Shown here: positions 9,044 through 18,321 of the stretch, in pieces
Layout: each line of letters starts with the position of its first letter
How positions within the stretch are numbered: position 1 is the first letter of the stretch
The notes under the pieces: generated by a model
Databases searched by the model: none
Told to the model about the DNA's origin: nothing
What the model saw: the letters and a program-made list of their open reading frames with translations, nothing else
NCBI GenBank assembly: GCA_034002405.1
Contig: JAVFAS010000017.1
Span: 1 to 51,349, forward strand
DNA length: 51,349 nt
Source: SZUA-365 sp034002405
GTDB lineage: Bacteria > Bacteroidota > Ignavibacteria > SZUA-365
Reading direction: 5' to 3'
Program-made: the position numbers and the translations under genes

Positions 9044-9160
9044 GGAAAAACCTCAACGTGAATTATGGTGATTAGGAATCGTATCGTTCGTTGTGGAGAG
9101 ATGCGGGAGTCGAGCTCGATGGCGCGATGCGCCGCGCGTTGATTCTCCAGGAGCAACATT

Positions 9161-9220
9161 GGATTCACCCATGGCGGCATCGGATTCACCCATGGCGGCA
9201 TCGGATTCACCCGTGGGGTC
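9161..9220. repeat. 21-bp tandem repeat, about 2.9 copies
   Basis: Two identical 21-bp units (GGATTCACCCATGGCGGCATC at 9161-9181 and 9182-9202) and a third diverged unit (9203-9220) lie between the M16 operon and the HAD gene, just touching the HAD stop codon. No gene is seen in 9044-9218. The copies are too short and have no spacers, so this is not CRISPR. Confidence 0.9.
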
Positions 9221-9869
9221 ATGAGGCATTTCGAAGGAGAGGGAGCGCGAGCAGTTCGCGGATTTCGTGTATGATATGGTCCGCAAGTCCGAGGTAGGTC
9301 CGATCGAGCGTGGTCTCCACGGCGACGCAGGTCATTCCCGCGTTCCGGGCCGATTCCAGGCCCAACGGGGCGTTTTCGACGACCACGCATTCCGCGGGTG
9401 AGAGCCCGAGATGATGCATCGGCGCCAGATAGGGATCGGGATGCGGTTTCGCGCGATGCACCTCGTCGCCGGTGATCAGAAAATCGAACAATGCGCGATG
9501 CTCCGCGCCAAGCGCGGTTTCCATGTTCTTCTTCGAGGAGGCTGTCACCAGCGCCGTGTGGAAACCGCGTGCGCGAAGCTCCGCGATGACCTCGAAGACA
9601 TGCGGATAGTACGTCACTTTCACGATGGAGCGATAATACGCGCGCTTGCGCTCGATGAAGTCCGCATGTTCCTCGGGTGGAAGCGACACGCCCGCCTCGG
9701 CGAGAAAGGTAGGAAGAATCTCGCGCGACGCGCGTCCCTCATGCAGCAGCACGGAATGCTCGGACACACTGCCGCCGAGTTCCTGAAACAGCTTTTCCCA
9801 GGCCAGATAATGGTAGTGGAGCGTATCGGCGATGACGCCGTCGAGATCGAAGAATACCGCCTTGATCAT
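9219..9869 (-). CDS. HAD-superfamily phosphatase/phosphoglucomutase-like
   Basis: A 216-residue HAD subfamily IA hydrolase of the beta-phosphoglucomutase type. Motif I is FFDLDGVIADT (nucleophile Asp8, acid/base Asp10), followed by a helical cap (residues about 15-85), motif II (ALVTASS), motif III Lys in AKPHPDPY, and motif IV as VVENAPLG, where Glu-Asn replaces the more usual Glu/Asp-Asp. A soluble cytoplasmic enzyme acting on a small phosphorylated sugar is likely; mutase and phosphatase cannot be separated by eye. The gene stands alone on the minus strand, between a tandem repeat at its 3' end and a PAP2-like membrane protein gene upstream on the same strand. Confidence 0.88.
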   Translation of the reverse strand: MIKAVFFDLDGVIADTLHYHYLAWEKLFQELGGSVSEHSVLLHEGRASREILPTFLAEAGVSLPPEEHADFIERKRAYYRSIVKVTYYPHVFEVIAELRARGFHTALVTASSKKNMETALGAEHRALFDFLITGDEVHRAKPHPDPYLAPMHHLGLSPAECVVVENAPLGLESARNAGMTCVAVETTLDRTYLGLADHIIHEIRELLALPLLRNAS

Positions 9870-9963
9870 GGGTCGCGAGGATGTGTCACAACATCGGCTA
9901 CAGATTTATAATCTACGAAGAAAGGGAGGAAAAGTTGAGGGGAAAAGCAGGGAACAGGAACCG

Positions 9964-10578
9964 TCATTGCAGCATGGGCAGGAGCAACGCCAGAATGACC
10001 CAGGACTGGATGAGGGTGAGGAGGATGCCGGCGGCGGCGCCGGCGAGGACTTGCGAGAGGGTGTGGGCGCGTACCGTGACGCGGGCCCAGCCGAGCAGCG
10101 CGGCGAGGGGGAGGAGCCAGAGCAGCGTCCAGCCGAAGAGGGGGAAGAGGAACACGAGCGGTCCGGTGAGCCCCATCATGTGCGCACTGATCTTCCAGCG
10201 CAGGTTGATGGCACCGAGGATCAGCGTGTTGACCAGAAAGCACCACATCAGGCCCCAGACGAATACCGAGGCATTGAGGTAGTGCAGGATCAACAGTCCC
10301 GCGAAGGAAATCCCCACGCTGACGGCATACGGCTTCGTGCGCTGCAGCCGTTCGGGCACATCGTACGCGGTGACTTCCTCACGTTTGCGGAGCGACAAGA
10401 CGTACAGCATCTGCAATCCCCCCGCACAGAGGGTGGCCACGATCCAGACCACGACCTGGTGGAAGGTGCTGCCGTGTTCGTAGGCGAGGACCAGCACGGC
10501 GAACACCGCGGCCGCGATCGTGGGCGGAATGAGTGCGATGGAAATGTGATGCGCGACGCGTGTTTGCCTGGATTCCAT
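9964..10578 (-). CDS. PAP2-like membrane protein
   Basis: A 204-residue protein with about six hydrophobic helices. The second half carries a recognisable PAP2 (type 2 phosphatidic acid phosphatase) pattern: KISAHMMG, and WARVTVRAHTLSQVLAGAAAG with the conserved Arg and His. In this family these residues form the phosphate-binding and catalytic site facing the periplasm, acting on lipid phosphates or pyrophosphates such as undecaprenyl pyrophosphate. The first KxxxxxxRP motif of classical PAP2 is not clear, so it may be a diverged or partial member. It is divergent from the large T9SS protein starting at 10697, with a 118-bp gap. Confidence 0.7.
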   Translation of the reverse strand: MESRQTRVAHHISIALIPPTIAAAVFAVLVLAYEHGSTFHQVVVWIVATLCAGGLQMLYVLSLRKREEVTAYDVPERLQRTKPYAVSVGISFAGLLILHYLNASVFVWGLMWCFLVNTLILGAINLRWKISAHMMGLTGPLVFLFPLFGWTLLWLLPLAALLGWARVTVRAHTLSQVLAGAAAGILLTLIQSWVILALLLPMLQ

Positions 10579-10696
10579 ACTCCAAAATACAACGCATCAT
10601 GGCGGATTCCGCTTCGGGATCGATGCATTGGCATTGAAAGTCTGAAACGATTTCGGTACTATTCCTCCGATAATCCAACCGCAGCAGGTCATTGCC

Positions 10697-13297
10697 ATGC
10701 CCCGAGCCCTCGCCCTTCCCCGCGTCGTCGTGTTCCTTTTCATGGTTCCGTTCTTCCCCGGATGGTCGTTCGGCCAGACGGCGGTGTTCGATCCCTTCCC
10801 GACCTTCGACCGGGGCAGCGTGTCCCTGCGCGTCTCGATGCGGGGACAGATGGGCGTTGCGCCGCAAAGCACCGGGCATGGGATGTTTTGGCCGGGTAAC
10901 GGAATATCGGATCCGAAAACCCGAGGACTGATGTTCTCGTCGACGCCCGTGCTCGTGGGCCGGGTGCGCGACACGCTGCGCGTTTCCGCGAGCTTCTATC
11001 GCGACACCTTCGTGCCGGGACCGATTCTTGGCGGCAAGCCGGTGGTGGATCCCACCGATCCGTTTTTTCGCGCCTATCGCATCAGCTGGATGAATGAGGG
11101 CGAGGTCGATTACGCCGAATGGCCGGCGAGCATGGGGGCGCCGGTGGATGACGGCAATGTCCCGTATTTCTATGGCGCGTCGCAGATGTTCTGGGTGATG
11201 AACGATCTCGACCCCGTGGCCGCGCACGCGCACAACGGCTGCGCGCCGATGGGACTCGAGATGCGCTGTCTGCTCTACGCACCCTGGCCGGGCGACGCGC
11301 GGGATCAGACGCTGATGCTGCAGGTGACGTATATCAACAAGGGACAGGACAGCATTCGCGACGCATACGCCGGGTATTTCGCCGACGCGGATCTGCGGGA
11401 CGGATTGAACGATCTTCCCGGCAGTGACTCCACCCGCGCGATGGTGTATGTCTATCAAGGAAGCGTCCTGCCACGCGAGGAGGGCATGCCCGCGGCATTT
11501 GGTATCGCGATGCCGCAGACGCCGGCCGTGACGGCCCCGGGGGATAGTGCCCGGTGGTTTTCGGGATGGAAATCCGGCATGCGGAATATTCCCGTGACGG
11601 CGGCCGTCGCACCGTTCAAACAGCAGACGACGCCGTTGAGCGAGCCGGTGCTGGGACGTGACGACACGCGGCAATGGCTGGCACTCATGCAGGGGAAGGG
11701 CCGTGAGACCGACGCGCTGAATCCACGCACGGGCGAACCGTCGCGCTTCTGGTATTCGGGTGACCCGGTGACGCGCGACGGTTGGCTGCCGGCGGATGGC
11801 ATCCGCGTTTCCGATGGTGCGAGTTTTGCGCAGGACGCGGCCGATCAGAAGCTGCTGATTTCGGCCGGACCCTTCGATCTTGCGCCCGGTGACACGCAAC
11901 AAGTGACGTATGCCTTCATCGCGACACGTGGCGCTACACCGGAAGCGGCGGTGCGGGATCTTCGCGACCGCGCGGATTTCCTGCACGCGGATTTTCGGGG
12001 CGAACCCACGGCCACGGCTTATCGCGGCGCATTCGTGCGCGTCCCGAGCCGCGAGAGTGCGCCGGCGGACATCGAGGTCGTGGCGCGCATGGCCGGAGTG
12101 CCGGTGGACCTGCGTGCGGAGGTCCGTGACAATAACGGCACGGTTCTCGCCGACACGCAGCTTGATCGCTACACATCGGAGGATGCGTGGGTGTATCGGA
12201 AGACCGTGGCACTCGCACCGCGACAGGATGGTGTGAACGTATCCTTTGTCGCGGAATGGAATGGGAGAACGGTGCGGATTCCCGGCCGCGTGTCGGTTCC
12301 ACTTGGTGGGAGCATCGACCTCGATGGCATCGCGCTGCTCGAGGAAGGCGATGGAAACGGACGTGTCGCTCCGGAGGATGATGCGAAATGGTTTCCCCGT
12401 TTCGTCAGCAACGCGGATTTTCCCTATGACATCCTTGCGCAATCGCATTTCCTCCCGCCGGGACAGGACCTCCGGATTCCCGGCTTCTCGCCACGGTCAG
12501 TGTTTCCTTCCGCTGAACGGGCCTGGTCGCCGGAACATGGATATGCGACGCTGTATGCCGATTCCCTCGCGTTCGGCAGGGACAGCGTGCTCGTTCGGTA
12601 CGATGTGTATGATGCCGGCCGCAATGTCTGGTGGGAACGGAACCATTGGGTAGCGGTCGACAGCACCGCGGGGGAATGGTATGATGTCCTGATGACGCAA
12701 ATCCGCGGATCCTCCGACGAGCGGCCGGGCGTCCGCCTGCTGGATCTGGCGGCGTTGCAAGACAAATGGTACGTCGCGTCCATCGGTGGCGGAGCGCTCG
12801 ACCGTCAACTGACGTTGCACGATTCGGCGAGCGGCATTCCATATTTCACCGGGTATGGTCTGGATGTCTTTCGCGGTCCGGCGCCCGTGGTTGACGGATT
12901 CCGCGTCGTGCGCGGGACCATCACGCAGGAAGGGAAGGGAGAAAATCCGGTATCGGATGCGGATCTCTTCATCTTCAATCCGCGACATGTACTGTTGGCA
13001 CGGAGCAGGAAATCCACGGGTAATGCGATGGTCTCCCGGCCGGTTCCCATGCCGCTGACGGAATGGACCTCCCTGGTGATCGATCTCCCCGAGGCAGGCG
13101 CCCTGCGTGCGGAGGTCTATACCCTGATCGGTCGCCGCGTCGCGGTGCTGCGTGACGAGACGCTCCCCGCCGGCCGGCATTTGTTGGTGTGGGATGGACA
13201 TTGGTCCGATGGGCGCATGGCCGAAACCGGAACCTACCTTCTGCGTGTCGTTGCGCGCGGGTCGGAAGTGACGCGGAAAATCATGGTCGTTCGATAA
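10697..13297 (+). CDS. Large secreted protein with T9SS sorting domain
   Basis: An 866-residue protein beginning with a signal peptide (PFFPGWSFGQ, cleavage about residue 27). The C-terminal 70 residues form a FlgD-like/type A T9SS sorting domain (LRAEVYTLIGRRVAVL, then LPAGRHLLVWDG, then GTYLLRVVARGSEVTRKIMV). Such a domain sends cargo through the type IX secretion system, usually with anchoring to the cell surface. The body is beta-rich, mentions no recognisable catalytic motif, and resembles hypothetical FCB surface proteins. The start at ATG 10697 is the only one that puts the signal peptide at the N-terminus. A long antisense frame over this gene is a GC-bias artefact. Function unknown beyond surface export. 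Confidence 0.88.
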   Translation: MPRALALPRVVVFLFMVPFFPGWSFGQTAVFDPFPTFDRGSVSLRVSMRGQMGVAPQSTGHGMFWPGNGISDPKTRGLMFSSTPVLVGRVRDTLRVSASFYRDTFVPGPILGGKPVVDPTDPFFRAYRISWMNEGEVDYAEWPASMGAPVDDGNVPYFYGASQMFWVMNDLDPVAAHAHNGCAPMGLEMRCLLYAPWPGDARDQTLMLQVTYINKGQDSIRDAYAGYFADADLRDGLNDLPGSDSTRAMVYVYQGSVLPREEGMPAAFGIAMPQTPAVTAPGDSARWFSGWKSGMRNIPVTAAVAPFKQQTTPLSEPVLGRDDTRQWLALMQGKGRETDALNPRTGEPSRFWYSGDPVTRDGWLPADGIRVSDGASFAQDAADQKLLISAGPFDLAPGDTQQVTYAFIATRGATPEAAVRDLRDRADFLHADFRGEPTATAYRGAFVRVPSRESAPADIEVVARMAGVPVDLRAEVRDNNGTVLADTQLDRYTSEDAWVYRKTVALAPRQDGVNVSFVAEWNGRTVRIPGRVSVPLGGSIDLDGIALLEEGDGNGRVAPEDDAKWFPRFVSNADFPYDILAQSHFLPPGQDLRIPGFSPRSVFPSAERAWSPEHGYATLYADSLAFGRDSVLVRYDVYDAGRNVWWERNHWVAVDSTAGEWYDVLMTQIRGSSDERPGVRLLDLAALQDKWYVASIGGGALDRQLTLHDSASGIPYFTGYGLDVFRGPAPVVDGFRVVRGTITQEGKGENPVSDADLFIFNPRHVLLARSRKSTGNAMVSRPVPMPLTEWTSLVIDLPEAGALRAEVYTLIGRRVAVLRDETLPAGRHLLVWDGHWSDGRMAETGTYLLRVVARGSEVTRKIMVVR

Positions 13298-13324
13298 CCG
13301 GTGGAAGTTCGGTGTCCCGGGCGA

Positions 13325-13783
13325 TCAATTCCGCTCTGACGTGCCGCGAGCGTTCGGCTCTCCCTCGTTCGCCCAGCGCATGATGGTCGCGACGTCCTCG
13401 GGACGCAGCGCCGCGTCGCCATGTACCAAAAGGTACGAGGGAAGCGGCATGGAACCATCCTCGAGCACCTCGAGGATTTCCTGCTTCATGTGATAGCGCT
13501 TCTGCGCGTCGAGCGACTCCCATTCTGAAAAATTGAGATGCGCGCGGCCTTCGTTCACATGCCCCGATACCAACCAGCCCATGGGATTGACGTAGCTGTA
13601 CCACGGCCACGTTGTTTCGTTGGAATGGCAGTCGTAGCACGCGCGGCGGAGCACCGCCTTCACCTCGGGCGGCGCCGCGATTTCGGCGCGGACGGGGGGA
13701 TTCGACCGGTCGGGTTGAAAGAACTGGATCACGACGAACACGCCGGCCAGCAGCAGCAACACGACACGCAGGGCCCGTTTCAT
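13325..13783 (-). CDS. Small membrane-anchored heme-binding (CxxCH) protein
   Basis: A 152-residue protein with an N-terminal membrane helix (VVLLLLAGVFVVIQFF) and a single c-type heme site, CYDCH at residues 49-53, followed by the family signature NETTWPWYSYVNPMGWLV. It matches the haem-binding domain family (Pfam Haem_bd, PF14376) found in Bacteroidota. The heme would be attached in the periplasm, so it depends on cytochrome c maturation, for which a CcsA-like gene lies at the other end of this cluster. It starts with an ATGA overlap with the UDP-glucose pyrophosphorylase gene upstream, so it is the last gene of the block. Role probably electron transfer or sensing; not defined. Confidence 0.9.
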   Translation of the reverse strand: MKRALRVVLLLLAGVFVVIQFFQPDRSNPPVRAEIAAPPEVKAVLRRACYDCHSNETTWPWYSYVNPMGWLVSGHVNEGRAHLNFSEWESLDAQKRYHMKQEILEVLEDGSMPLPSYLLVHGDAALRPEDVATIMRWANEGEPNARGTSERN

Positions 13784-15186
13784 TGTTCCTCCAGCACGCT
13801 ATTGTCCTTCACCTCGAGAATGCCGTCCTCCGCCCGCAGGTGCACAGGTCCGCGGCAGGTGACGTTCGCGCCGAAGCGGACATCACCCTCGATGCGCAGT
13901 GACGCGCAATCGATCAGCGACGGCGCTCCGTGCGGGAAGCGCTCTTCGAGCTGCGAGACAAAACGGTAGTACCGCGTGTCGAGCGTCACGTCGAGATGCG
14001 GCAGCGCGCGGGCGGGATTGGGCACGACGCGGAAATCCTCCGTCAGCACGTAGGCGTCGGACCAGACGGCCAGAAGGTCGTCGGTGGTTTTCACCGGCGC
14101 GAAGCGGCCGCGGGGCACGCGCAGCGCGGCCGCGCGGTCGAACAGCGAGATGGCCGCGCCCATGGCCGTTTCGAGCTGATACACCGCGGGCGAGGACGGA
14201 TCCCGCGGATCGAGCGTTTTGGCGTTGCGGATCAACGGAAGCGGGAGGATGCCGTCATACCGGTCGAGCGTTTCCCGCAGCGAGGGGAGATGCACCCACA
14301 GGCTGTTGGTGTTGAAATACCGGTACAGCGAGATGTTCTGGAATTCGTCGCGCTCCTCTTCGGGACACTGCGCCGACTCGCGCAGCGTCAGCCGTCCGTC
14401 CTTGAGCCGCGCGAGATGTCCGCCCTTGCGATCGGCGGGCGTGCGGTCGGCCACTTCCATCATGAACGGCAGCCGCTCCTTCGCGAAATAGCCGAGGATC
14501 TCCAGGTCCATCACCGCGCCGAGGTTGTCGGCGTTGCTGATAAACGCGTATTCATATCCGTTGTCCAGGAGCCGATCCAGCAGTCCCGACGTCACCAGCG
14601 CCGTGTAGATATCGCCGTGGCCCGGGGGACACCATTCGAGGTCGGGATGCGCTTCCGACACCGCCGTCGAGAAGTCCGCGGCCAGCACCTTCGGCACGCG
14701 ATGCTGCAGGAAGTCGAAGGGCAGGCCAGTAGCGATCCCGGGATATGCCGCGAGCGCTTCCAGGCTGTCGGGGCGTGTGTGCTCGCTGTTCATCAACAGC
14801 AGCGGTACCGGGTGGCCGTCGCGTCCGTGCAGATGTTCGATCTGCCGGGCGATGATGTCGATGAAGCGTTGGCCGTCCTTGACCGGAATCAGGCTTTTCG
14901 CCTGCTCGAGGCCCATGCTCGTGCCCAGTCCGCCATTGAGCTTGATCACCACCGCGCGTCCGAGGGCGCCCTTGCCCTGCTCCCCGTACCCGCTGAGTTC
15001 CTCCGCGTCGGGCACGGCGTCGACCGGATCGATCTGCGAACGGCTGATGGCACCCGTCGAGCCGCTGAGCAATTGCAGGAAGTTGCGCTTGAACATCCCC
15101 GTGACCAGCGGATGGCTGCCCGCCGCGCGCAGCTTCTCCTCGAACGGACGAAAGGCGGAAAGGATGTCTCCGGTGTATTCGGACAT
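13780..15186 (-). CDS. UTP-glucose-1-phosphate uridylyltransferase, eukaryotic UDPGP type
   Basis: A 468-residue enzyme that makes UDP-glucose from UTP and glucose-1-phosphate. It belongs to the UDPGP family typical of eukaryotes and some bacteria, not the common GalU/RfbA type: the nucleotide loop is VIKLNGGLGTSMG (about residues 80-92), followed by AKSLIPVKDG, LLLMNSEHT, and GLPFDFLQHRVPK. A C-terminal beta-helix-like tail ends the protein. It lies 8 bp downstream of hemL and overlaps the heme-binding protein by 4 bp (ATGA), which implies co-transcription with heme genes although no metabolic link is obvious. UDP-glucose would feed polysaccharide or glycogen synthesis. Confidence 0.92.
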   Translation of the reverse strand: MSEYTGDILSAFRPFEEKLRAAGSHPLVTGMFKRNFLQLLSGSTGAISRSQIDPVDAVPDAEELSGYGEQGKGALGRAVVIKLNGGLGTSMGLEQAKSLIPVKDGQRFIDIIARQIEHLHGRDGHPVPLLLMNSEHTRPDSLEALAAYPGIATGLPFDFLQHRVPKVLAADFSTAVSEAHPDLEWCPPGHGDIYTALVTSGLLDRLLDNGYEYAFISNADNLGAVMDLEILGYFAKERLPFMMEVADRTPADRKGGHLARLKDGRLTLRESAQCPEEERDEFQNISLYRYFNTNSLWVHLPSLRETLDRYDGILPLPLIRNAKTLDPRDPSSPAVYQLETAMGAAISLFDRAAALRVPRGRFAPVKTTDDLLAVWSDAYVLTEDFRVVPNPARALPHLDVTLDTRYYRFVSQLEERFPHGAPSLIDCASLRIEGDVRFGANVTCRGPVHLRAEDGILEVKDNSVLEEQ

Positions 15187-15194
15187 GGCGCGAC

Positions 15195-16487
15195 TCAGGC
15201 GTTGTTCACAATGACGCGGAGACTTTCACGGTTTGCCTCGATCGTGCGTGCGATGTCCTCCTCGTCGTGAGCCATGGAGAGGAACGCGGCCTCGAACTGT
15301 GATGGCGCGAGATAGATCCCGCGGTGCAGCATTTCGGAAAAGTAACTCCCGTATATCCCGGTATCGCAGGTCTTTGCATCATCCCAGTTGGTGACGGGTC
15401 GATCGGTGAAGAAGAGAGTGAACATCGAACCCACCCGGTTGCTCACGTACGGAAGGCCGAGGTCGTCGAGGTTTTTTTGAATCCCATCGACAAGCGAGGC
15501 CGCGCGGGCATCCAGTGTCGCATAGAGTGCGGGATCCTCGCCGAGGATGCGAAGTGTTTCCAGACCCGCCGTCATCGCCAGCGGGTTGCCCGAGAGCGTT
15601 CCCGCCTGATACATCGGCCCGGCGGGCGCGACCATTTCCATGATGTCGCGACGGCCGCCATAGGCGCCGACGGGAAGCCCGCCACCGATGATCTTGCCGA
15701 GCGTGGTCAGGTCGGGCGTGATGCCGAAGAGCTGCTGGGCGCCACCCGGGGACACGCGGAAGCCGGTCATCACCTCGTCGAAGACGAGCAGGATGCCTTC
15801 ACGGGTACAGAGGGCACGCAATCCTTCGAGAAAGCCCTCGGCGGCGGGCACGCAGCCCATGTTGCCAACCACGGGTTCGAGGATCACGCAGGCGATCCGG
15901 TCTGGAAATGCCTGCACCAATGCCTCGACGGACTCGAGATCATTGTATCGTGCGGTGAGCGTGTCGCCGGCCGTGGCTGGTGTCACACCCGGGGAATCGG
16001 GGAGTCCCAGCGTGGCGACGCCCGAGCCGGCCTTGATCAGGAAGGAATCAGCGTGTCCATGGTAGCAGCCTTCGAACTTCAGGATTTTCTCGCGACGGGT
16101 AAATGCACGGGCAAGACGGATGGCCGACAGTGTCGCCTCGGTGCCTGAATTGACCATGCGCACCATTTCGATGCTCGGTATCATCTCGACGATTTTTTTC
16201 GCGAGCAGATTTTCCAGTTCCGTCGGGGCGCCGAAACTCGTGGCCTTGTCCAGCTGCGCATGGAGCGCCGCGACGACCCTAGGGTGGGAATGGCCGAGAA
16301 TAAAGGGACCCCAGCTGCCAATGTAATCAATGTATTCGTTGCCGTCGACATCACGGAGTTTCGAACCAGCGGCCGAGTCCATGAAGACGGGTTGTCCACC
16401 CACGGCGCGGAAGGCGCGGACGGGCGAGTTGACTCCGCCTGGTAGAAGGGTCAGAGCTTCGGTGAAGAGCGTGTTGCTTCTGTTCAT
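15195..16487 (-). CDS. hemL: Glutamate-1-semialdehyde 2,1-aminomutase
   Basis: A 430-residue class III PLP aminotransferase-fold enzyme that converts glutamate-1-semialdehyde to 5-aminolevulinate, the second dedicated step of the C5 pathway. The PLP lysine is Lys265 in TTLGKIIGGGLPVGAYGG, the same number as in the well-studied bacterial enzymes. Other family marks are LLPGGVNSPVRAF at the N-terminus, VNSGTEATLSAIRLAR and ILVFDEVMTGFR (PLP-ring Asp). Length is standard. Its ATG overlaps the stop of the DUF480 gene upstream by 4 bp. It works directly on the product of HemA encoded about 10 kb away in the same cluster. Confidence 0.97.
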   Translation of the reverse strand: MNRSNTLFTEALTLLPGGVNSPVRAFRAVGGQPVFMDSAAGSKLRDVDGNEYIDYIGSWGPFILGHSHPRVVAALHAQLDKATSFGAPTELENLLAKKIVEMIPSIEMVRMVNSGTEATLSAIRLARAFTRREKILKFEGCYHGHADSFLIKAGSGVATLGLPDSPGVTPATAGDTLTARYNDLESVEALVQAFPDRIACVILEPVVGNMGCVPAAEGFLEGLRALCTREGILLVFDEVMTGFRVSPGGAQQLFGITPDLTTLGKIIGGGLPVGAYGGRRDIMEMVAPAGPMYQAGTLSGNPLAMTAGLETLRILGEDPALYATLDARAASLVDGIQKNLDDLGLPYVSNRVGSMFTLFFTDRPVTNWDDAKTCDTGIYGSYFSEMLHRGIYLAPSQFEAAFLSMAHDEEDIARTIEANRESLRVIVNNA

Positions 16488-17179
16488 GCGTTATTGTTTT
16501 CTGGGTAGAGATCTTCTTTCATGACCATCACATCGCCTTGCAATGCGGTGACAATATTGCGCAGCGAGTTCATTTCCTTCTGAAACTGGCGAAGCGTCTC
16601 CCGCAATTCCGTGAGTTCGCTTCGCAGGGAACCACCGGTGTCAACGGGTTGACCGGGATCCTGCGCCGCGTCGTCGTATTCGTGGAATAGATGACGGTAG
16701 CGTGTTTCCTTCTGGCCCGCGACTCGCGGGGACTCTTCGATGTACGGGACCTCGCGCTGCAGCAGGCTGTCGATGGTCTGCTGCGCGGCTTCCATGCCGG
16801 GGAAATTGAACTGACGGCCCGCGCGCGCGCGGATTTCTCCGGTGGTTTGTGGCCCACGCAGCATGAGGATGCTCATGGCCGTGGCTTGGGCAGGGGACAG
16901 CCCGAGTCCGTTCTGTCCGGCGCGATGCATGTATTTGAGTACACGCCCCGTGCCGGATGCGAACGCGACCAGCCCCTTGCCGCGGAGGAGGGTCAGCGCG
17001 TCCTCGACCGTATCCTCGTCATACTCGACAATCGGATCGCGGCTGTTTTTCTGATTGCAGGCGTTGGTCAGCGCGTTGAGTGTCATCGGGTAGTATTCCG
17101 GAGTCGCCTGGCTTTTTTCAATGAGCGCGCCAAGCACGCGGACTTCCTCGGGGGTAAGGATGGGAAGCGGTTGGGACAT
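16484..17179 (-). CDS. YceH-family (DUF480) protein
   Basis: A 231-residue protein of the DUF480/YceH family, with two winged-helix-like modules: LTPEEVRVLGALIEKSQATPEYYPMT at the N-terminus, and GLSPAQATAMSILMLRGPQT with QTIDSLLQRE in the middle. The last 60 residues form a predicted coiled coil (ELTELRETLRQFQKEMNSLR). The start was set at ATG 17179, where the family begins, and leaves 11 bp after hemB; a longer open frame reaching 17302 would overlap hemB. It lies between hemB and hemL and overlaps hemL by 4 bp. DNA binding is suggested by the fold, but the cellular role is not known. Confidence 0.85.
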   Translation of the reverse strand: MSQPLPILTPEEVRVLGALIEKSQATPEYYPMTLNALTNACNQKNSRDPIVEYDEDTVEDALTLLRGKGLVAFASGTGRVLKYMHRAGQNGLGLSPAQATAMSILMLRGPQTTGEIRARAGRQFNFPGMEAAQQTIDSLLQREVPYIEESPRVAGQKETRYRHLFHEYDDAAQDPGQPVDTGGSLRSELTELRETLRQFQKEMNSLRNIVTALQGDVMVMKEDLYPENNNA

Positions 17180-17190
17180 GGAGACCTCGG

Positions 17191-18189
17191 TTATTTCAAC
17201 AGCTTCGCGGCTTCTTTGGCGAAATAGGTGAGCATCATGTCGGCACCCGCCCGCTTGATGCCGACGAGCGATTCCATCATCACGCGATCGTGGTCGATCC
17301 AACCGTTGCGCGCGCCGGCCTTGATCATCGCATACTCGCCACTGACCTGATAGGCCGCGGTGGGCATGCCGAATTCGTCTTTCACACGGCGGATGATGTC
17401 GAGATACGGACCGGCCGGCTTCACCATCACGATGTCGGCGCCTTCCTCGATGTCGATGGCGACCTCGCGGATGGCCTCGTTGCTGTTGGCCGGATCCATT
17501 TGATGCGAACGGCGGTCGCCGAAGGCCGGGGCGGAATCCGCCGCGTCGCGGAAGGGACCGTAGTAGCCGGAAGAGTACTTCGCGGCATAGGACATGATCG
17601 GAAGAGTGGTGAACCCGTGATCGTCGAGCGTGGCGCGGATCACCGCGATGCGGCCGTCCATCATGTCCGATGGCGCGACCATGTCGGCGCCCGCTTCCGC
17701 GTGCGAAAGGGCTTCCTTCGCGAGCAGTTCGAGCGTGGCGTCATTGACGATTTCCTCGCCGCGCACGATGCCGCAGTGGCCGTGCGAGGTATACTCGCAC
17801 ATGCATACGTCGGTGATTACCACCAGCTGTGGCACGGCTTTCTTGATCTTGCGCACGGCTTCCTGGACAACGCCATGCGCGTCCCAGGCCTCGGAGCCGA
17901 TTTCATCCTTGTGCTTCGGGATACCGAACAGTATCACGGCAGGAATGCCGAGTTTGAACACCTCGCGACATTCCTTCACCGCCTCGTCGACGGAGAGATT
18001 GAAGACGCCCGGCATGGATTTCACTTCCTTGCGGATGCCCGTGCCGGGCACGACAAACAACGGGTAAATGAAATCCTTGGGCGTGAGCACGGTCTCGCGC
18101 ACCATCGAGCGTAATCCCTCGGTCATGCGCGTGCGCCGTGTACGAATGAATTCAGTGTACGGGGTGAAAATGGATTCGCCGGTCTGCAT
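17191..18189 (-). CDS. hemB: Porphobilinogen synthase (5-aminolevulinate dehydratase), zinc type
   Basis: A 332-residue enzyme that condenses two 5-aminolevulinate to porphobilinogen. The two Schiff-base lysines are visible: Lys204 in AAKYSSGYYGPF and Lys257 in MVKPAGPYLD. The metal site reads DVCMCEYTSHGHCG, with the three cysteines of the zinc-dependent class rather than the aspartates of the magnesium class. I chose ATG 18189; a GTG at 18198 in frame would add three residues. The gene is divergent from the mazE antitoxin gene and is followed closely by DUF480 and hemL, forming the second half of the heme cluster. Confidence 0.97.
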   Translation of the reverse strand: MQTGESIFTPYTEFIRTRRTRMTEGLRSMVRETVLTPKDFIYPLFVVPGTGIRKEVKSMPGVFNLSVDEAVKECREVFKLGIPAVILFGIPKHKDEIGSEAWDAHGVVQEAVRKIKKAVPQLVVITDVCMCEYTSHGHCGIVRGEEIVNDATLELLAKEALSHAEAGADMVAPSDMMDGRIAVIRATLDDHGFTTLPIMSYAAKYSSGYYGPFRDAADSAPAFGDRRSHQMDPANSNEAIREVAIDIEEGADIVMVKPAGPYLDIIRRVKDEFGMPTAAYQVSGEYAMIKAGARNGWIDHDRVMMESLVGIKRAGADMMLTYFAKEAAKLLK

Positions 18190-18321
18190 GGGTATCACTG
18201 ATTTTGGTGAACGGAAGAGCTCGTATCAATCAAAAGTACGCTTCCCCGCGCAAAGGGGAAAGGGCAGGACGGGTTTTTCCCCCGAACGCATTCCCGCATG
18301 CACTTGCATCAACGAGGCGGT

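Noticed and set aside
9161..9220. Possible CRISPR array in the short repeats
   Set aside because: Units are directly adjacent with no spacers, and no cas genes are present. The same holds for the other tandem repeats.
10379..12448. Very long open frame on the minus strand antisense to the T9SS protein gene
   Set aside because: It has no recognisable domain, low-complexity Arg/His-rich sequence, and mirrors the codon bias of the well-supported plus-strand gene.
18241..18262. CTTCCCC/GGGGAAAG hairpin as terminator between hemB and mazE
   Set aside because: The genes diverge there, and the hairpin is imperfect with no clear T-tract.
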